The notes beneath the pieces are model-generated. The model had not been told where the DNA came from, ran no database searches, and worked only from the letters and a program-made list of their open reading frames with translations. From assembly GCF_000826645.1 (NCBI RefSeq), contig NZ_JXJP01000003.1, positions 1 through 64,000 of the forward strand: a stretch of 64,000 nt of DNA, given 5' to 3'. Of this stretch, positions 27,593 to 35,554 are shown in pieces (position 1 is the stretch's first letter; every line of letters begins with the position of its first letter). Made by a program: the position numbers and the translations under genes. The stretch is from Psychroserpens mesophilus (GTDB lineage: Bacteria; Bacteroidota; Bacteroidia; Flavobacteriales; Flavobacteriaceae).

Positions 27593-28192
27593 ATGTATGT
27601 TAAAACAAAAATTCTAAAAACTGATATTTGGGTTTTAATTTCAATAATGATTTTACCATTTATTTTTTTTATATACAATGTTGCACCTATTGAAATCAGT
27701 ATATGGAAAACAAATTGGTTTGAAATTGATTCAGGCTTTTATAAGAGTGTAGAATACTATTTTTGGATATTAAGTGTTAAATTTTTAACTCTTTCCATAT
27801 TGTCAATTTGGTTTTTAACGTGTTTACATAGATGGAGGTTGATAATACTCATACCTATTTATGTTGAAATTTATAAAATTTGTGTTAATTTTTATGTTGT
27901 AGACTATGGTTTTAAACATGAATTTGATTTTCCTAATAGTTTTTTAATTTCCATTCCTTTTTCAATATTCTTACTTTTATTGTCTAGGAGATTGGGTTAT
28001 AATAAGAGATTTCATAGGCTAAAAATTAATGATGAAATTAGTAATGAAATGCTTAAAACTTCAATGATTCATCCAAAGGTATATTCAAAGATTAAAAAAG
28101 AACTATCAGATTTAAATAAAGAAAAAGAAGGGATAAGTAAAAAAGATTACTTGATTAAACTCATAGCTTTAAGAGATCAAATTTCAATTTGA
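27593..28192 (+). CDS. Small four-helix membrane protein, unknown family (paralogue 2)
   Basis: A 199-residue relative of its upstream neighbour and of the protein at 28744. Shared features are YNVAPIEISIWKTNWFE followed by DSGFY, then the helix-end motif WFLTCLHRW, then further helices and a charged C-terminal tail. The N-terminal part matches paralogue 3 best (YNYVPQVKVWDTF then DSGFY). It ends only 5 bp from the stop of the convergent XRE regulator gene. Function is unknown; an integral inner-membrane location is likely from hydrophobicity. Confidence 0.65.
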   Translation: MYVKTKILKTDIWVLISIMILPFIFFIYNVAPIEISIWKTNWFEIDSGFYKSVEYYFWILSVKFLTLSILSIWFLTCLHRWRLIILIPIYVEIYKICVNFYVVDYGFKHEFDFPNSFLISIPFSIFLLLLSRRLGYNKRFHRLKINDEISNEMLKTSMIHPKVYSKIKKELSDLNKEKEGISKKDYLIKLIALRDQISI

Positions 28193-28197
28193 TTTTA

Positions 28198-28551
28198 TTA
28201 TTTTGAATCTGAAATTTCTTTTAAAATCTCATCTAAAAGCGCTTTCTTTTCGTCAGTCCATTTAGATTTTAGTCTGTCGTCAATATAAGCCTCAATTTCC
28301 TTAGTTGTTCTTGTTTTAGGTCTAGCTTGTTCTGTAATAAACATATCACCTTTACCTGTGATAAGCCACACTAAATTGACTTGAGGATATTCTTTAACGA
28401 TGCGCTCAATGACATCACTACCAACTGAGGCATTGTTTTTTTTCATACGTAAGATATAGCCATTGGCAGTTCCAATAGACATATCAAATTGTCGAGCACT
28501 TAAATTTAATTCAGAAACAAGTTCTATAATACGATGTATGGTTTTACTCAT
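28198..28551 (-). CDS. XRE/Cro-CI-type helix-turn-helix regulator
   Basis: A 117-residue DNA-binding protein. The HTH is at about residues 5-62 (LNLSARQFDMSIGTANGYI, then a recognition helix with NNASVGSDVIERI). Next comes VNLVWLITGKGDMF, a hallmark of small Bacteroidota CI-like regulators, and a charged alpha-helical tail (YIDDRLKSKWTDEKKALLDEI) suited to oligomerisation. No protease domain is present. It sits between related membrane-protein genes on both sides, so it may control them. A candidate operator and -7 box lie upstream at 28608-28661. Target genes are inferred. Confidence 0.8.
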   Translation of the reverse strand: MSKTIHRIIELVSELNLSARQFDMSIGTANGYILRMKKNNASVGSDVIERIVKEYPQVNLVWLITGKGDMFITEQARPKTRTTKEIEAYIDDRLKSKWTDEKKALLDEILKEISDSK

Positions 28552-28607
28552 TATTAAATAGGGTATATAGGGATTAATTAAGAGTAAATTATATGTTATA
28601 ATTTATA

Positions 28608-28615
28608 CAAATGTA
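28608..28615 (-). promoter_or_regulatory. Candidate -7 box of the XRE gene
   Basis: On the minus strand this reads TACATTTG, matching TAnnTTTG, 57 bp before the ATG at 28551. No clear -33 TTG is present, and the nearby DNA is very AT-rich. Confidence 0.35.
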
Positions 28616-28632
28616 ATTTTTTTATCTGATAT

Positions 28633-28661
28633 ATATAGATATTGTAGAACATATTCTATAT
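28633..28661. promoter_or_regulatory. Inverted repeat, possible operator upstream of the XRE gene
   Basis: ATATAGA at 28633-28639 and TCTATAT at 28655-28661 form 7-bp arms around a 15-bp centre. The inner ATATTGT and ACATAT are also partly symmetrical. The site lies about 18 bp upstream of the candidate -7 box of the XRE gene, over the -33 region, where an autoregulatory operator would fit. Low complexity makes chance symmetry possible. Confidence 0.35.
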
Positions 28662-28695
28662 TTTTGATTTAAATTAAAAGTATTTGCATAAAAAA

Positions 28696-28716
28696 ACACA
28701 GCCTAATGAGCTGTGT
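28696..28716 (-). terminator. Intrinsic terminator of the membrane-protein gene
   Basis: ACACAGC and GCTGTGT form a 7-bp stem with a 7-nt loop. On the minus strand it is followed by a run of seven T, starting 28 bp after the stop of the gene at 28744. Confidence 0.8.
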
Positions 28717-28743
28717 CTTATATTAAGTTTTATTAAGAATGGT

Positions 28744-29298
28744 TTAAAAATACTGTTTCACTTTTCCCCAAAACGTAGTAGGTTTGATCATGAATTCTTG
28801 TTCTAACTCTTCCATAGTCTTATCAGCATCAATTATTTTATTAAACATTTTAGCTCTGATTAAATAAATTGAAGGAATAACAATGGCCATTATAGGCACG
28901 ATATAAATTAAATCAAAATTATCAAAGAATTGAACATCATCATTAACAGTTCCAATAATTTGATAAATATACATAGCAATTGGGACTAATATGGCATGAT
29001 ACCACCAATGACGGCAAGTGAAAAACCAAATAAATAACAGTGCCAATGGAGTCACTTTTGAGAAAATCATCCAAACACTAGTTTTGGCGTCTTCATAAAA
29101 GCCACTATCATATGTAAATAAAAAAGTGTCCCAAACTTTCACTTGAGGGACGTAATTATATGAATAAAAGAAAACAGGAGTTAAGGCGATTAATACACCT
29201 ACAAAACTCCCGCTTGCTATACTTTTAGTGCTAAGTCTACTATCCGTGAGTAGGGACTTTGACTTTTGCTTTGTCGATTTCTGTTTTAATTTGTCCAT
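28744..29298 (-). CDS. Small four-helix membrane protein, unknown family (paralogue 3)
   Basis: A 184-residue protein with a Ser/Lys-rich N-terminus of about 30 residues and about four membrane helices. It shares YSYNYVPQVKVWDTF, DSGFYEDA and WFFTCRHWW with the proteins at 27009 and 27593, then has a short cytoplasmic tail (DADKTMEELEQEF). The first 59 bp overlap the coding region of the exported 47-residue peptide in another frame. A later non-ATG start is possible, since the polar N-terminus is not shared by the paralogues. A terminator follows at 28696-28716. Function is unknown. Confidence 0.65.
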   Translation of the reverse strand: MDKLKQKSTKQKSKSLLTDSRLSTKSIASGSFVGVLIALTPVFFYSYNYVPQVKVWDTFLFTYDSGFYEDAKTSVWMIFSKVTPLALLFIWFFTCRHWWYHAILVPIAMYIYQIIGTVNDDVQFFDNFDLIYIVPIMAIVIPSIYLIRAKMFNKIIDADKTMEELEQEFMIKPTTFWGKVKQYF

Positions 29299-29383
29299 CT
29301 AGATCGATTAAATCAGTTGCTTGAGCTGTGAATAGCATTCCACCGAAAATCGCAATGGCTAATACATACTTTTTTGTTTTCAT
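29240..29383 (-). CDS. 47-residue exported peptide, unknown function
   Basis: A short gene with an ATG at 29383. The product begins MKTKKYVLAIAIFGGMLFT, then AQATDL, a clean signal peptide with cleavage expected near AQA-T. It leaves a mature peptide of about 25 residues that ends DKAKVKVPTHG. A perfect TAnnTTTG box (TATATTTG) stands 28 bp before the ATG. Its 3' end overlaps the paralogue-3 membrane gene by 59 bp in another frame, which suggests translational coupling. The small size, signal peptide, promoter and linkage to a membrane protein fit an exported signal or accessory peptide, but no function is established. Confidence 0.6.
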   Translation of the reverse strand: MKTKKYVLAIAIFGGMLFTAQATDLIDLDGQIKTEIDKAKVKVPTHG

Positions 29384-29411
29384 AATATAAGGGATTAATT
29401 AATTAATTGTT

Positions 29412-29419
29412 CAAATATA
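29412..29419 (-). promoter_or_regulatory. Candidate -7 box of the exported-peptide gene
   Basis: Minus strand TATATTTG, a perfect TAnnTTTG match, 28 bp before the peptide's ATG at 29383. It would give a leader of roughly 20 nt. A matching TTG at 19-21 bp is not clear. Confidence 0.45.
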
Positions 29420-29546
29420 AGATAGGCTTATACTTTAAACAGTTAAAACGAGTGTTAAAAACAACTCAATTAATCGACTTATAGTTACGGTTTTTCCGTA
29501 CTTACCAGTAATTATGCGATGTAAGGTGGTCTATTTATTATTGCAT

Positions 29547-29999
29547 TTAGCAACGCTCATAAGCAGGTTTTTGGGTTAATAATTCGTTTTGGCTCAATTT
29601 GAGGGTTCTTGAGGTCTTATTGTTTCCTATAATTGTGATCTCACTTACCTCGTCTGGAAGTAAGTTTACCACGTTATCTGGCCACTCAATAAATAACCAG
29701 TTTTTTTCTGAATTTAAATAGTCTTCAAAACCAAAGTTTAAGGCTTCCATTTCATCTTCTATACGATACATATCAAAATGAAAAATCTTAACTCCGTTTG
29801 AAGTTTGATATTCGTTAACTATAGAAAATGTCGGACTCGTAACATCATCTGAACTACCAAGTGCCTTAACAATGGCTTTTATGAGTGTTGTTTTTCCAGC
29901 TCCCATGTCGCCTTGTAACAAAACAATTTTTGAATTGATTTGCTTCAAAAGCTGAGTCGCTACCGACTCTAATTCATGTATGTTATAATCTATTTCCAC
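29547..29999 (-). CDS. tsaE: TsaE, ATPase for tRNA threonylcarbamoyladenosine synthesis
   Basis: A 150-residue P-loop protein with Walker A GDMGAGKTT at residues 30-38, VTSPTFSIVNEY (switch-like motif) and FHFDMYRIEDEMEALNFG, then a WPDNV motif. These are standard for TsaE/YjeE, which works with TsaB and TsaD to make t6A37 on ANN-decoding tRNAs. The only start that retains the N-terminus is a GTG at 29997-29999. It lies 130 bp downstream of porX on the same strand and may be in the same transcript. Confidence 0.93.
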   Translation of the reverse strand: MEIDYNIHELESVATQLLKQINSKIVLLQGDMGAGKTTLIKAIVKALGSSDDVTSPTFSIVNEYQTSNGVKIFHFDMYRIEDEMEALNFGFEDYLNSEKNWLFIEWPDNVVNLLPDEVSEITIIGNNKTSRTLKLSQNELLTQKPAYERC

Positions 30000-30129
30000 A
30001 GTATTGTGCTAAATTTTTTAACTCAAAGCTCTTCTTTAAGAAAAATTTATAGGCAATGATACGCATAAAAATTGAAAAAAACTAGGAAAAAGTGTATTTC
30101 AACGGATTTTTTTGCAGTACATAGATATT

Positions 30130-31683
30130 TTACTTCGGATTCATCACCACAAATGGAATGATCATTTCTTCCAAAGATACACCACCATGTTGATAGGTAT
30201 TTCTGTAATAGCTTACGTAGTGATTATAATTGTTCGGGTAGGCTAAAAAGTAATCACTTTTTGCAAAAATAAACGAACTACTCATTGTAATACTGGGTAA
30301 ACAAATACTTTCAGGATCTTTAACAGCTAAAACTTCTTTGTCTTCATAGGTAAGGCTTCGGCCAGTTTTATAACGTAAATTTAAACTTGTATCTCTGTCG
30401 CCAATTACTTTTGAAGGATTCTTAACGTTTATGGTTCCGTGATCTGTTGTTAAAATTAATTTGAAGCCTAATTGTTGCGCCTGCTGAATCATTTCTAATA
30501 ATGGTGAATTTTTAAACCAACTTACGGTCAATGATCGATACGCTTTATCGTTTGAAGCCAATTCTTTAACAACATCCATCTCTGTTTTTGAATGCGACAA
30601 CATATCTACAAAATTGTAAACTATTACTGAAAGGTCATTATCCTTTAATGTTTTGAAGTTTTCAACCAGTCGCTTTCCAGATTTAAGATTGGTGATTTTA
30701 TGATATTCTGTTTTTAAATTCTGAAGTCCTAAACGTTTTAATTGGCCTTGCAAAAACTCATCTTCATACAGGTTTTTACCACCTTCATCTGTGTCGTTTT
30801 TCCAGAGTTTTGGGTGTAAACGCTCCATATCGCTTGGCATTAAGCCTGAAAAAATAGCATTTCTTGCATATTGAGTTGCTGTAGGTAAAATACTGTAAAA
30901 TGGTGTTTCAGAAACTTTCTTATAATAATTGTTAACGATAGGTTCAAAGGCTTTCCATTGGTCATAACGTAAATTATCAATCACTACTAAAAGCGTTGGT
31001 TGTTTATCACTCAATTCAGGAACAACTTTGTCTTTAAAAAGCGTATGCGATAAGGTTGGTGCTTCGTTTCTATGATCAAACCAATCTTTATAATTTTTTT
31101 CAATAAATTTTCCGAATTGATGATTGGCTTCATTTTTCTGAGACTCAAGAATTTCAGTCATGCCAACATCTTCAATATCTTCAAGCCGTAATTCCCAATA
31201 CACCAATTTTTGATACAGATCGGTCCATTCTTCAAAGGAATTCACCATAGATAAATCCATCGCAATTTTTCTGAATTCCTGCTGATAGTTTGATGTTGTC
31301 TTTTCAGAAACCAATCGAGAATGATCGAGATTCTTTTTCAAACTCAACAAAATCTGATTCGGATTTACAGGCTTTATGAGATAATCGGCAATTTTATTAC
31401 CAATAGCTTCTTCCATAATATATTCTTCTTCACTCTTGGTAATCATTACCACAGGAAGATTGGCTCGCCTTTCTTTAATTTCATTCAGTGTTTCTAATCC
31501 TGTTAATCCTGGCATATTTTCGTCTAAAAAAACAATGTCAAAATTAGAATCATCAATTATTTCTAGAGCTTCGGTGCCGCTTTGGCAAGTCGTAACCTTG
31601 TATTGTTTTTGTTCTAAAAAGAGGATATGAGGTTTTAAAAGATCGATTTCATCGTCAACCCAAAGAATATTTATAGTGTTCAT
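30130..31683 (-). CDS. porX: PorX, response regulator with PglZ-like domain
   Basis: A 517-residue protein counted from the ATG at 31683; an in-frame extension upstream adds 15 non-conserved residues and was not used. The receiver domain (1-120) has the acid pair D10/D11, the phospho-acceptor D54 in IVFLDENMPG and K104 in YLIKPVNP. The rest is an alkaline-phosphatase-like PglZ domain (VVIDNLRYDQWKAF, LTTDHGTINVKNPS, MSSSFIFAKSDYF). PorX is the cytoplasmic regulator that partners PorY and SigP and controls type IX secretion genes in Porphyromonas and relatives. It fits the T9SS cargo and gliding genes elsewhere in the window. It starts 38 bp from a divergent HD-hydrolase gene. Confidence 0.93.
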   Translation of the reverse strand: MNTINILWVDDEIDLLKPHILFLEQKQYKVTTCQSGTEALEIIDDSNFDIVFLDENMPGLTGLETLNEIKERRANLPVVMITKSEEEYIMEEAIGNKIADYLIKPVNPNQILLSLKKNLDHSRLVSEKTTSNYQQEFRKIAMDLSMVNSFEEWTDLYQKLVYWELRLEDIEDVGMTEILESQKNEANHQFGKFIEKNYKDWFDHRNEAPTLSHTLFKDKVVPELSDKQPTLLVVIDNLRYDQWKAFEPIVNNYYKKVSETPFYSILPTATQYARNAIFSGLMPSDMERLHPKLWKNDTDEGGKNLYEDEFLQGQLKRLGLQNLKTEYHKITNLKSGKRLVENFKTLKDNDLSVIVYNFVDMLSHSKTEMDVVKELASNDKAYRSLTVSWFKNSPLLEMIQQAQQLGFKLILTTDHGTINVKNPSKVIGDRDTSLNLRYKTGRSLTYEDKEVLAVKDPESICLPSITMSSSFIFAKSDYFLAYPNNYNHYVSYYRNTYQHGGVSLEEMIIPFVVMNPK

Positions 31684-31684
31684 G

Positions 31685-31692
31685 TATATTTG
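31685..31692 (+). promoter_or_regulatory. Candidate -7 box of the HD-hydrolase gene
   Basis: TATATTTG is a perfect TAnnTTTG box, 29 bp before the ATG at 31722 and directly beside the porX start codon. No good TTG partner is seen upstream, inside porX. Confidence 0.4.
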
Positions 31693-31721
31693 TTTAAAAT
31701 TAATGTAAACTTTAAAGTTTG

Positions 31722-32942
31722 ATGACAAGTAACAAACTTAAAATCTTTAACGATCCAATTTACGGATTTATTACGATTCCGAATTCTCAAATTTTCGATT
31801 TAATTGAACATAAATATTTTCAGAGATTACGTCGGATCACACAAATGGGTTTGTCCTATTTAGTCTATCCAGGCGCAAATCATACGCGTTTTCATCATGC
31901 CATTGGTTGTATGCATTTAATGCAAAAAGCAATCAATGTGCTTCGTTTTAAGGAGGTTACGATTTCTGAAGAAGAAGAACAAGCTTTGTATTCAGCTATT
32001 TTATTACATGATATTGGTCACGGACCTTTTTCTCATGCGATGGAGCACAGCATTGTTAATGGTGTATCGCATGAAGAAATTTCACTGTTATTTATGGAAA
32101 AACTCAATAAGGAATTTAACGGAAGTTTAACGCTTGCCATTAAAATTTTTAAGGGAGAGTATGAGCGACCGTTTTTATGCGAGTTAATTTCGAGTCAGTT
32201 AGATATGGATCGCGCAGATTATTTAAAACGTGATAGTTTTTACACAGGAGTTGCAGAAGGAAATGTAAATAGTGAGCGTTTAATTACCATGTTAAATGTT
32301 GAAAATGACAGGTTGGTTGTAGAAGAAAAAGGAATTTATAGTGTTGAAAAATTTTTGGTGGCAAGACGCTTCATGTATTGGCAAGTCTATTTACATAAAA
32401 CGGGATTAGTTGCAGAGCAATTATTAACCAGAGTTTTAAAACGTGCGAAAGAGTTAACGAATAAAGGTGTGCAACTTCAGTCAAGCAAAGCTTTACAATT
32501 TTTTTTAACGAATGAAGTATCCTTAGAAAATTTTGATGATGAAACTTTAGAAACCTTTTCTAAGCTTGACGATACTGATATCATTTCAGCAATGAAAGAA
32601 TGGCAATACCATGACGATTTTGTACTTAGTCAGTTATGCGAAATGATAATCAATAGAAATCTCTTAAAAATCAAGCTAAAAAATAAGCCTATAACACAAA
32701 AATTATTAAATTCCCATCTTCAGAAATTAATTGAAAAGTACAATATCACTAGAGAAGAAGCCGAATATTTCGTGTTTATCGATAGTATTTCTAATCAGGC
32801 GTATCAATCAAAAATGCAAGCCATTAAAATTCTGCAAAAATCCGGAAAAGTGGTAGATATCGTTAAGGCTTCAGACCAATTTAATATAAAAGCTTTGTCA
32901 AAACCAGTGACAAAATATTACATCTGCTTTCCAAAAGACTAG
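31722..32942 (+). CDS. HD-domain phosphohydrolase (dNTPase/SAMHD1-like)
   Basis: A 406-residue protein starting at the ATG at 31722, one codon after a TTG. The metal-binding HD signature is present: HHAIGCMHLM, LLHDIGHGPFSHAMEHS (His-Asp pair) and a distal Asp in QLDMDRADYLKRDS. The family includes dNTP triphosphohydrolases such as SAMHD1 and bacterial YdhJ-like proteins of unknown substrate. An HD gene beside porX or lpxD is common in flavobacteria as I recall. Divergent from porX with only 38 bp between start codons. Cytoplasmic; the substrate is not determined. Confidence 0.85.
   Translation: MTSNKLKIFNDPIYGFITIPNSQIFDLIEHKYFQRLRRITQMGLSYLVYPGANHTRFHHAIGCMHLMQKAINVLRFKEVTISEEEEQALYSAILLHDIGHGPFSHAMEHSIVNGVSHEEISLLFMEKLNKEFNGSLTLAIKIFKGEYERPFLCELISSQLDMDRADYLKRDSFYTGVAEGNVNSERLITMLNVENDRLVVEEKGIYSVEKFLVARRFMYWQVYLHKTGLVAEQLLTRVLKRAKELTNKGVQLQSSKALQFFLTNEVSLENFDDETLETFSKLDDTDIISAMKEWQYHDDFVLSQLCEMIINRNLLKIKLKNKPITQKLLNSHLQKLIEKYNITREEAEYFVFIDSISNQAYQSKMQAIKILQKSGKVVDIVKASDQFNIKALSKPVTKYYICFPKD
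31733..31740 (-). promoter_or_regulatory. Candidate -7 box of porX, inside the HD-gene start
   Basis: On the minus strand this reads TAAGTTTG (TAnnTTTG), placed 50 bp before the porX ATG, within codons 4-7 of the divergent gene. A TTG lies 15 bp further upstream, which is shorter than the usual spacing. Confidence 0.3.
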
Positions 32943-33118
32943 TTCAAATTTCGTCAGGTATTATTTAAATATAATGAATTGATTTGTTGTAATTTCACAA
33001 TAAATATAATTGCTATTTAGATGAAAATTATGAAGCTAAACAACTGACAACTTTGCATCTTCCGTTTCTAAAATATAAACTACTCTATATCTACTATAAA
33101 TATGTGATACATTTTTTC

Positions 33119-33126
33119 TATTTTTG
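33119..33126 (+). promoter_or_regulatory. Candidate -7 box directly before lpxD
   Basis: TATTTTTG fits TAnnTTTG and ends 5 bp before the lpxD ATG at 33132. If real, the transcript would begin at or within a few nucleotides of the start codon. The -33 side is not convincing. Confidence 0.4.
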
Positions 33127-33131
33127 CGAGA

Positions 33132-34160
33132 ATGAAGTTTACAGCACAACAGATAGCTGGAATCTTAGAAGGAGACATTGTAGGGAATCCTGATGTTGAA
33201 GTTTCTAAGCTTTCAAAGATAGAAGAAGGAACAAAAGGCTCATTAACCTTTCTGTCAAATCCTAAGTACACCTCATTTATTTATTCGACCAAAGCTTCCA
33301 TAACCATTGTTAATAAAACGTTCAAGCCAGAACATGAGATAAGCACGACCTTAATAAAAGTAGAAGATGCTTATAAATCTTTTTCGAAGTTATTAGAATA
33401 TTATAACCAAGTGAAGCTTAATAAGCAAGGTGTTGAACAGCCTTCGTTTATATCAGATTCAGCTACTCTAGGAGATGATGTGTACGTTGGTGCGTTTAGT
33501 TACATTGGTAATAATGTGCGTATTGGCAACCATGTTAAGATTTTTCCCAATGCTTACATTGGCGATAATGTAACTATAGGTGATCATACCATCGTTTTTG
33601 CTGGAGCTAAGATATATTCCGAATCACTAATTGGTCATCATTGTGTTATCAATTCTGGAGTAATTGTTGGTGCTGATGGTTTTGGTTTTGTTCCAGATGA
33701 AAATGGAGAATATAGTAAAGTACCACAAATTGGAAATGTCATTATTGAAGATTATGTAGACATTGGAGCAGCAACTACAATTGACAGAGCCACCTTAGGT
33801 TCAACAATTATTAGAAAAGGTGTCAAACTAGACAATCAAATTCAGATTGCTCATAATGTAGAAATCGGTAAAAATACAGTTATAGCTGCCCAAACAGGTG
33901 TTGCAGGTTCTACAAAAATAGGTGAAAACTGCTTAATAGGTGGTCAGGTCGGAATCGTTGGTCATCTTACTATTGGAAATAATGTGAGAATACAGGCGCA
34001 ATCAGGTATTGGTCGTCATGTGAAAGACAATGAAATTCTACAAGGCTCACCATCATTTAATTATGGAGATTGGAACAAGTCTTATGTATATTTTAAAAAT
34101 CTCCCAAAGATTGTTAAAACGATAAATGATTTAGAAAAGAAAGTAAATGGCAATAATTAA
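33132..34160 (+). CDS. lpxD: UDP-3-O-acylglucosamine N-acyltransferase LpxD
   Basis: A 342-residue acyltransferase. The N-terminal uridine-binding domain is at about 1-100 (LTFLSNPKY), and a left-handed beta-helix of hexapeptide repeats follows ([13 protein letters not shown] and so on). The catalytic His is H241 in [13 protein letters not shown]. The short C-terminal helix is present. LpxD adds the second 3-hydroxyacyl chain to the glucosamine in lipid A synthesis. It is the first gene of an lpxD-lpxC/fabZ-lpxA run and overlaps lpxC by 14 bp, so coupling is likely. The second, more distant lpxD-like gene is at 37030. Confidence 0.96.
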   Translation: MKFTAQQIAGILEGDIVGNPDVEVSKLSKIEEGTKGSLTFLSNPKYTSFIYSTKASITIVNKTFKPEHEISTTLIKVEDAYKSFSKLLEYYNQVKLNKQGVEQPSFISDSATLGDDVYVGAFSYIGNNVRIGNHVKIFPNAYIGDNVTIGDHTIVFAGAKIYSESLIGHHCVINSGVIVGADGFGFVPDENGEYSKVPQIGNVIIEDYVDIGAATTIDRATLGSTIIRKGVKLDNQIQIAHNVEIGKNTVIAAQTGVAGSTKIGENCLIGGQVGIVGHLTIGNNVRIQAQSGIGRHVKDNEILQGSPSFNYGDWNKSYVYFKNLPKIVKTINDLEKKVNGNN

Positions 34161-35553
34161 AACAGACGTTAAGCAAAGAACGATACAAAAAGAAGTATCT
34201 CTAACAGGTGTTGGTTTACACACTGGAAAAGATGTGAAACTTACGTTTTGTCCTGCTCCAGTAAATAACGGGTTTTCTTTTAAGCGCGTAGATCTCGAGG
34301 GTTCTCCTGTTATTGAAGCAGATGCAAATTATGTAACAAATACGCAACGAGGTACTTGTCTCGAAAAAAATGGGGTTACCATTCAAACATCTGAACACGT
34401 TTTAGCTGCATTGGTTGGTCTAGATATTGATAACGCCATTGTTGAACTCGATGCTTCTGAACCTCCAATTATGGATGGTTCTTCCAAGTTTTTTGTTGAA
34501 GCTCTTGAAAAAGCAGGTATTACCGAACAAGACGATTTTCGTGAAGAATATGTTGTAACCGATGTGATATCTTACTCCGATGAAGAGTCTGGCAGCGAAA
34601 TTATCGTGATGCCATCTAAAGAATATCAGGTGACTGCTATGGTCGATTTCGGAACCAAAGTTCTCGGAACTCAAAATGCAACTCTAAATCATATTTCAGA
34701 TTTTAAAGAAGATATTTCAGATTCAAGAACCTTTAGTTTTTTGCATGAGCTTGAAACTTTGCTTGAAAATGGTTTGATAAAAGGAGGCGATCTCAATAAT
34801 GCAATAGTATATGTTGATAAAGAATTATCACCTGATACTATGGAGAAATTAAAAATAGCGTTTAAAAAAGATTCTATTGCTATTAAACCTAATGGTATTT
34901 TAGATAATCTAACACTACATCATCCTAATGAAGCTGCCAGACACAAATTACTTGATGTTGTTGGCGATTTGGCATTGATTGGAACTCGAATAAAAGGAAA
35001 AGTAATAGCCAATAAACCTGGGCATTATATCAATACTCAGTTTGCTAAGAAAATTTCTAAAATTATAAAAAATGAGCGTCGTAATAACGTGCCGCAAATA
35101 GATTTGAATCAAGAGCCTCTAATGGATATTATTCAAATTATGGATATGTTACCACACAGGCAACCATTCCTCTTATTGGATAAAGTATTTGAACTTTCAG
35201 ATTCTCACGTCATAGGCATGAAAAATGTGACCATGAATGAAGAGTTTTTTAAAGGGCATTTTCCTGGAGCTCCTGTAATGCCTGGTGTTCTTATTGTTGA
35301 GGCAATGGCGCAAACTGGAGGCATTCTCGTGCTTAGTACTGTACCAGATCCTGAGAATTATTTAACGTTCTTTATGAAAATTGATAAAGTAAAATTCAAA
35401 CAAAAAGTTGTTCCTGGTGACACACTCATATTTAAATGTGACTTAATTACTCCTATAAGACGAGGTATTTGTCACATGCAAGGTTACGCTTATGCCAATG
35501 GAAAACTTTGCGCAGAAGCTGAGTTAATGGCACAAATTTCAAAAGTAAAATAA
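34147..35553 (+). CDS. lpxC: Bifunctional LpxC deacetylase / FabZ dehydratase
   Basis: A 468-residue fusion. The LpxC part (1-310) has the Zn ligands H84 (TSEHVLAAL), H266 and D270 ([12 protein letters not shown]) and the catalytic H293 (PGHYINT). The FabZ hot-dog part (about 322-468) has [13 protein letters not shown], catalytic H371 ([13 protein letters not shown]) and E385 (VEAMAQTGG). LpxC carries out the committed step of lipid A synthesis, and FabZ dehydrates 3-hydroxyacyl-ACP. This fusion is a known Bacteroidota arrangement, so it is not an assembly artefact. The genes on both sides act in the same pathway. Confidence 0.96.
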   Translation: MAIIKTDVKQRTIQKEVSLTGVGLHTGKDVKLTFCPAPVNNGFSFKRVDLEGSPVIEADANYVTNTQRGTCLEKNGVTIQTSEHVLAALVGLDIDNAIVELDASEPPIMDGSSKFFVEALEKAGITEQDDFREEYVVTDVISYSDEESGSEIIVMPSKEYQVTAMVDFGTKVLGTQNATLNHISDFKEDISDSRTFSFLHELETLLENGLIKGGDLNNAIVYVDKELSPDTMEKLKIAFKKDSIAIKPNGILDNLTLHHPNEAARHKLLDVVGDLALIGTRIKGKVIANKPGHYINTQFAKKISKIIKNERRNNVPQIDLNQEPLMDIIQIMDMLPHRQPFLLLDKVFELSDSHVIGMKNVTMNEEFFKGHFPGAPVMPGVLIVEAMAQTGGILVLSTVPDPENYLTFFMKIDKVKFKQKVVPGDTLIFKCDLITPIRRGICHMQGYAYANGKLCAEAELMAQISKVK

Positions 35554-35554
35554 A

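Noticed and set aside
31684-31728. N-terminal extension of PorX
   Set aside because: The extra 15 residues precede the conserved INILWVDDE receiver start and would overlap the divergent HD gene.
34147-35553. Possible misassembly joining lpxC and fabZ
   Set aside because: Both halves have all catalytic residues in one frame, and the fusion is known in Bacteroidota.
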